Origin: an uncultured Pelosinus sp.
GTDB lineage: Bacteria > Bacillota > Negativicutes > UMGS1260
Length of the DNA: 6,971 nucleotides
Direction of reading: 5' to 3'
Assembly (NCBI GenBank): GCA_900550105.1
Contig: URQW01000126.1
Coordinates: 1-6,971 of the forward strand
Shown here in pieces: positions 5,343-6,971 of this stretch; within the stretch, counting starts at the first letter, position 1, and each line of letters opens with the position of its first letter. The notes under the pieces were generated by a model. That model was not told where the DNA came from, did not search any database, and worked only from the letters and a program-made list of their open reading frames with translations. A program made the position numbers and the translations under genes.

Positions 5343-5366
5343 AAAAAAAGCGGGCAAATTCCCGCT
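5343..5366 (-). terminator. Rho-independent terminator after dacF
   Basis: AGCGGG (5349-5354) pairs with CCCGCT (5361-5366) around a 6-base loop, and the minus strand runs into seven T's (5349-5343). It lies four bases past the dacF stop. The stem is short, so read-through into spoIIA is possible. Confidence 0.75.
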
Positions 5367-5370
5367 GTAA

Positions 5371-6534
5371 TCATTCACTGGCAATCGCAAAAAAATGTGT
5401 AAATGTCTCTTGCAGTATTTGGATAAATCCCGCCTTTTCAATACTCTTTGCCGCAACTAAATCGACAGTTCCCGCTTCTTTTCCTTCCCTCATTACAGTA
5501 AGTTCACCTAATTTTTGTCCTTGGACAATAGGCGCTACCAAAGGCTCGGTAAGCTTCATTTGTTTTTGAATTACCTTGCTTTGTCCTTTTAAGAGCAGCA
5601 AATTTAAATCTTCGGCAGCTACCAAAGACAGCTCATGTTCTACCCCTTTACCGACCTTGACCTTCTCTAAAACAGCCCCTTTAGCAACAACAGGTAAGGT
5701 AATATAATTAGAAAAGCCATAGTCGAGCAATTTCATACTTTCTTTTAAATGGGAGCGCGGTTCCGGCGCCGCAAAAACAACGGCAATCAATCGTAAATTT
5801 TGACGTTTGGCTGTACCGGCAAAACAATACTTCGCTTCTTCCGTCCAGCCTGTTTTTAAACCGTCGGCCCCATCATACCACCACAGCAGCTTATTTGTAT
5901 TTACAAGCCAGTTTTTTCCGCCGCGAAGCCAGTACTCTTTGATCCCTGATACTTGGAGATATAAAGGATATTTTACTGCTTCCTTAACAATCAATGCTGT
6001 ATCGTAAGCACTCATATAATGATTCGCAACAGGCAAACCATTGACACTATTAAAATGGGTATTCGCAAGTCCCAATGCAGCAGCCCGTTCGTTCATGGCA
6101 GCAATCGCCGCTTCTTCGCTGCCATAAATATGCTCCATTAAGGCAACAGCAGCGTCATTGGCGCTAACAACAGCAACCGCCGTAAGCAATTCATAAACAG
6201 ACATTTTTTCGCCTTGCTCGAGCCAAATTTGTGATCCCCCTTGGCGAACAGCATGGGAACTTGCTGTCACTTGGTCGGTAAGTTGAATTTTCCCTTGGTC
6301 GACGGCTTCAACAGCAAGAAGCAGTGTCATCGTTTTGGTCACACTGGCTGGAGGCAAGGGCTTATGAGCATCTTTTTCAAATAAAATAGTTCCGTCAGCA
6401 TCCATTAAAACAGCTGATTGCGCTGTAAGCGAAAGCGGTATATCCTTTGCTGTAGCAGCCTTGGCAACAGGAAAAAGTCCGGAAAAAAGCAGCAAAAAAA
6501 CAGCAAAAACAATAAAACTTCTGCGCTTGACCAT
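5371..6534 (-). CDS. dacF: DacF-type D-alanyl-D-alanine carboxypeptidase
   Basis: This 387-residue penicillin-binding protein (peptidase family S11) is the same size as Bacillus DacF (389). A signal peptide spans residues 1-26 (KRR, a hydrophobic core, then AKA|A). The three active-site motifs are Ser64-Val-Thr-Lys67 (SxxK), Ser124-Ala-Asn126 (SxN) and Lys227-Thr-Gly229 (KTG). The C-terminal domain (about 285-370) is the beta-rich PBP5-like domain, ending in an amphipathic stretch (FIQILQETFTHFF) that may touch the membrane. It removes the terminal D-Ala of peptidoglycan stem peptides outside the membrane and tunes cortex and germ-wall cross-linking. AAAGGAG (6550-6544) lies nine bases before ATG 6534. 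Its position just upstream of spoIIAA matches Bacillus, which identifies it as DacF rather than DacA or DacB. Confidence 0.94.
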   Translation of the reverse strand: MVKRRSFIVFAVFLLLFSGLFPVAKAATAKDIPLSLTAQSAVLMDADGTILFEKDAHKPLPPASVTKTMTLLLAVEAVDQGKIQLTDQVTASSHAVRQGGSQIWLEQGEKMSVYELLTAVAVVSANDAAVALMEHIYGSEEAAIAAMNERAAALGLANTHFNSVNGLPVANHYMSAYDTALIVKEAVKYPLYLQVSGIKEYWLRGGKNWLVNTNKLLWWYDGADGLKTGWTEEAKYCFAGTAKRQNLRLIAVVFAAPEPRSHLKESMKLLDYGFSNYITLPVVAKGAVLEKVKVGKGVEHELSLVAAEDLNLLLLKGQSKVIQKQMKLTEPLVAPIVQGQKLGELTVMREGKEAGTVDLVAAKSIEKAGFIQILQETFTHFFAIASE

Positions 6535-6572
6535 CTGTATAAGCTCCTTTCTTTAAACCACGCTTTATGCTT

Positions 6573-6601
6573 TAGGTTGTCCATAAAGTCAGGAGATACA
6601 C
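6573..6601 (-). promoter_or_regulatory. Tentative sigma-F-like promoter of dacF
   Basis: GTGTA (6601-6597) resembles the sigma-F -35 GYATA at four of five positions. After 14 bases, GGACAACCTA (6582-6573) resembles the -10 GGNNANANTR with one mismatch. dacF is sigma-F dependent in Bacillus, and the site lies between the upstream terminator and the dacF ribosome binding site. The spacing is somewhat short, so this is a weak call. Confidence 0.3.
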
Positions 6602-6630
6602 AAAAAAATCGCTGGTAAAATAACCAGCGA
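6602..6630 (-). terminator. Rho-independent terminator after the nucleoside phosphorylase gene
   Basis: TCGCTGGT and ACCAGCGA form a perfect 8-bp stem (6630-6623 with 6616-6609) around a 6-base loop. Seven T's follow on the minus strand (6608-6602). It begins five bases past the stop codon. A matching A tract upstream makes it potentially bidirectional. Confidence 0.9.
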
Positions 6631-6635
6631 TTTTT

Positions 6636-6971
6636 TTATAAAGCGATTGGGTGAAATCCTGTTTCGTCCACTAAGCCAAGCAAAAGCGGCTGCGGTTTCT
6701 GCGGAATTGGTTCAATCACAATCGCGTCTTTAACCTCATCAGCGGCTTGTAACGCCGCCGTTTCAGATTGTGTGTATAAACAAGCGATTTTTTGACCAGG
6801 CTCAACCAAATCGCCGACCTGTACCAACAAACGAATGCCCACAGCTAAGTCAATTGTTTGACCTTTATAGGCCCTTCCAGCGCCTAAACGCATTGCAATT
6901 TTCCCAAGTTTTTCCGCCGCCATTGTTTGAACAAATCCAGCTTCTTTAGCCAGCACCGTAAATGTATAGGG
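6636..6971 (-). CDS. pdp: Pyrimidine-nucleoside phosphorylase, C-terminal part (5' end outside window)
   Basis: The last 111 codons of a gene entering from the right edge. The fragment contains LAKEAGFVQTMAAEKLGKIA, LGAGRAYKGQTIDLAVGI and VQVGDLVEPGQKIACLYT. These are typical of the C-terminal alpha/beta domain of pyrimidine-nucleoside/thymidine phosphorylases, including the RLGAGR block. The full enzyme (about 430 residues) splits uridine or thymidine with phosphate into base and (deoxy)ribose-1-phosphate. The catalytic and phosphate-binding residues lie in the missing N-terminal part, so activity and uridine/thymidine preference cannot be judged. In many Bacillota, nucleoside-salvage genes sit directly upstream of dacF, which fits this arrangement. 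The reading frame is open through the edge (PYTFT precedes the GTG at 6956), so that GTG is internal. Confidence 0.88.
   Translation of the reverse strand, partial: PYTFTVLAKEAGFVQTMAAEKLGKIAMRLGAGRAYKGQTIDLAVGIRLLVQVGDLVEPGQKIACLYTQSETAALQAADEVKDAIVIEPIPQKPQPLLLGLVDETGFHPIAL

Noticed and set aside
5262..5456. In-frame N-terminal extension of spoIIAA (65 more codons)
   Set aside because: It overlaps the dacF 3' end, its terminator and the sigma-H promoter match. The family N terminus and a perfect AGGAGG support ATG 5261.

Overview
This is a sporulation locus from an endospore-forming Bacillota (Firmicute). Every gene is on the minus strand, so the window is transcribed from its right end to its left. 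The assignment rests on recognisable dacF, spoIIAA-spoIIAB-sigF (spoIIAC) and spoVAC-spoVAD-spoVAEb-spoVAEa genes in nearly their classical order. There is no spoVAA or spoVAB between sigF and spoVAC, which is unlike Bacillus subtilis and points to a clostridial or Negativicutes-type spore former. That last step is inference.

In transcription order: (1) 6971-6636, the C-terminal end of a pyrimidine-nucleoside phosphorylase, closed by a hairpin-plus-T terminator at 6630-6602. (2) 6534-5371, dacF, a sporulation D-Ala-D-Ala carboxypeptidase, with its own terminator at 5366-5343. (3) 5261-3736, the spoIIA operon (anti-anti-sigma, anti-sigma/kinase, sigma-F). It is preceded by a good match to a sigma-H promoter at 5324-5296. 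(4) 3680/3689-3291, an unusual gene: a complete 65-residue dodecin domain preceded, in the same open frame, by a membrane-spanning segment and linker. Both possible starts have ribosome binding sites. A strong 17-bp terminator hairpin follows at 3288-3236. (5) From 3170 to the left edge, a tightly packed spoVA operon: spoVAC, spoVAD, spoVAEb, an unrecognised membrane protein, an unrecognised Q/N/S-rich coiled-coil protein, and spoVAEa, which runs off the window. It is preceded by a sigma-G-like promoter at 3218-3189.

Together these genes form a forespore cascade. SpoIIAA/SpoIIAB/sigma-F starts forespore-specific transcription, DacF helps remodel spore peptidoglycan, and the later sigma-G-type operon makes the SpoVA channel that loads Ca-dipicolinic acid into the spore and releases it at germination.

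The parts least explained by known biology are the two unrecognised genes embedded between spoVAEb and spoVAEa, and the membrane-tethered dodecin between sigF and spoVAC. That dodecin lacks the canonical flavin-stacking Trp. No tRNA, rRNA, CRISPR array or mobile element was seen, and no gene-free stretch exceeds about 120 bases.
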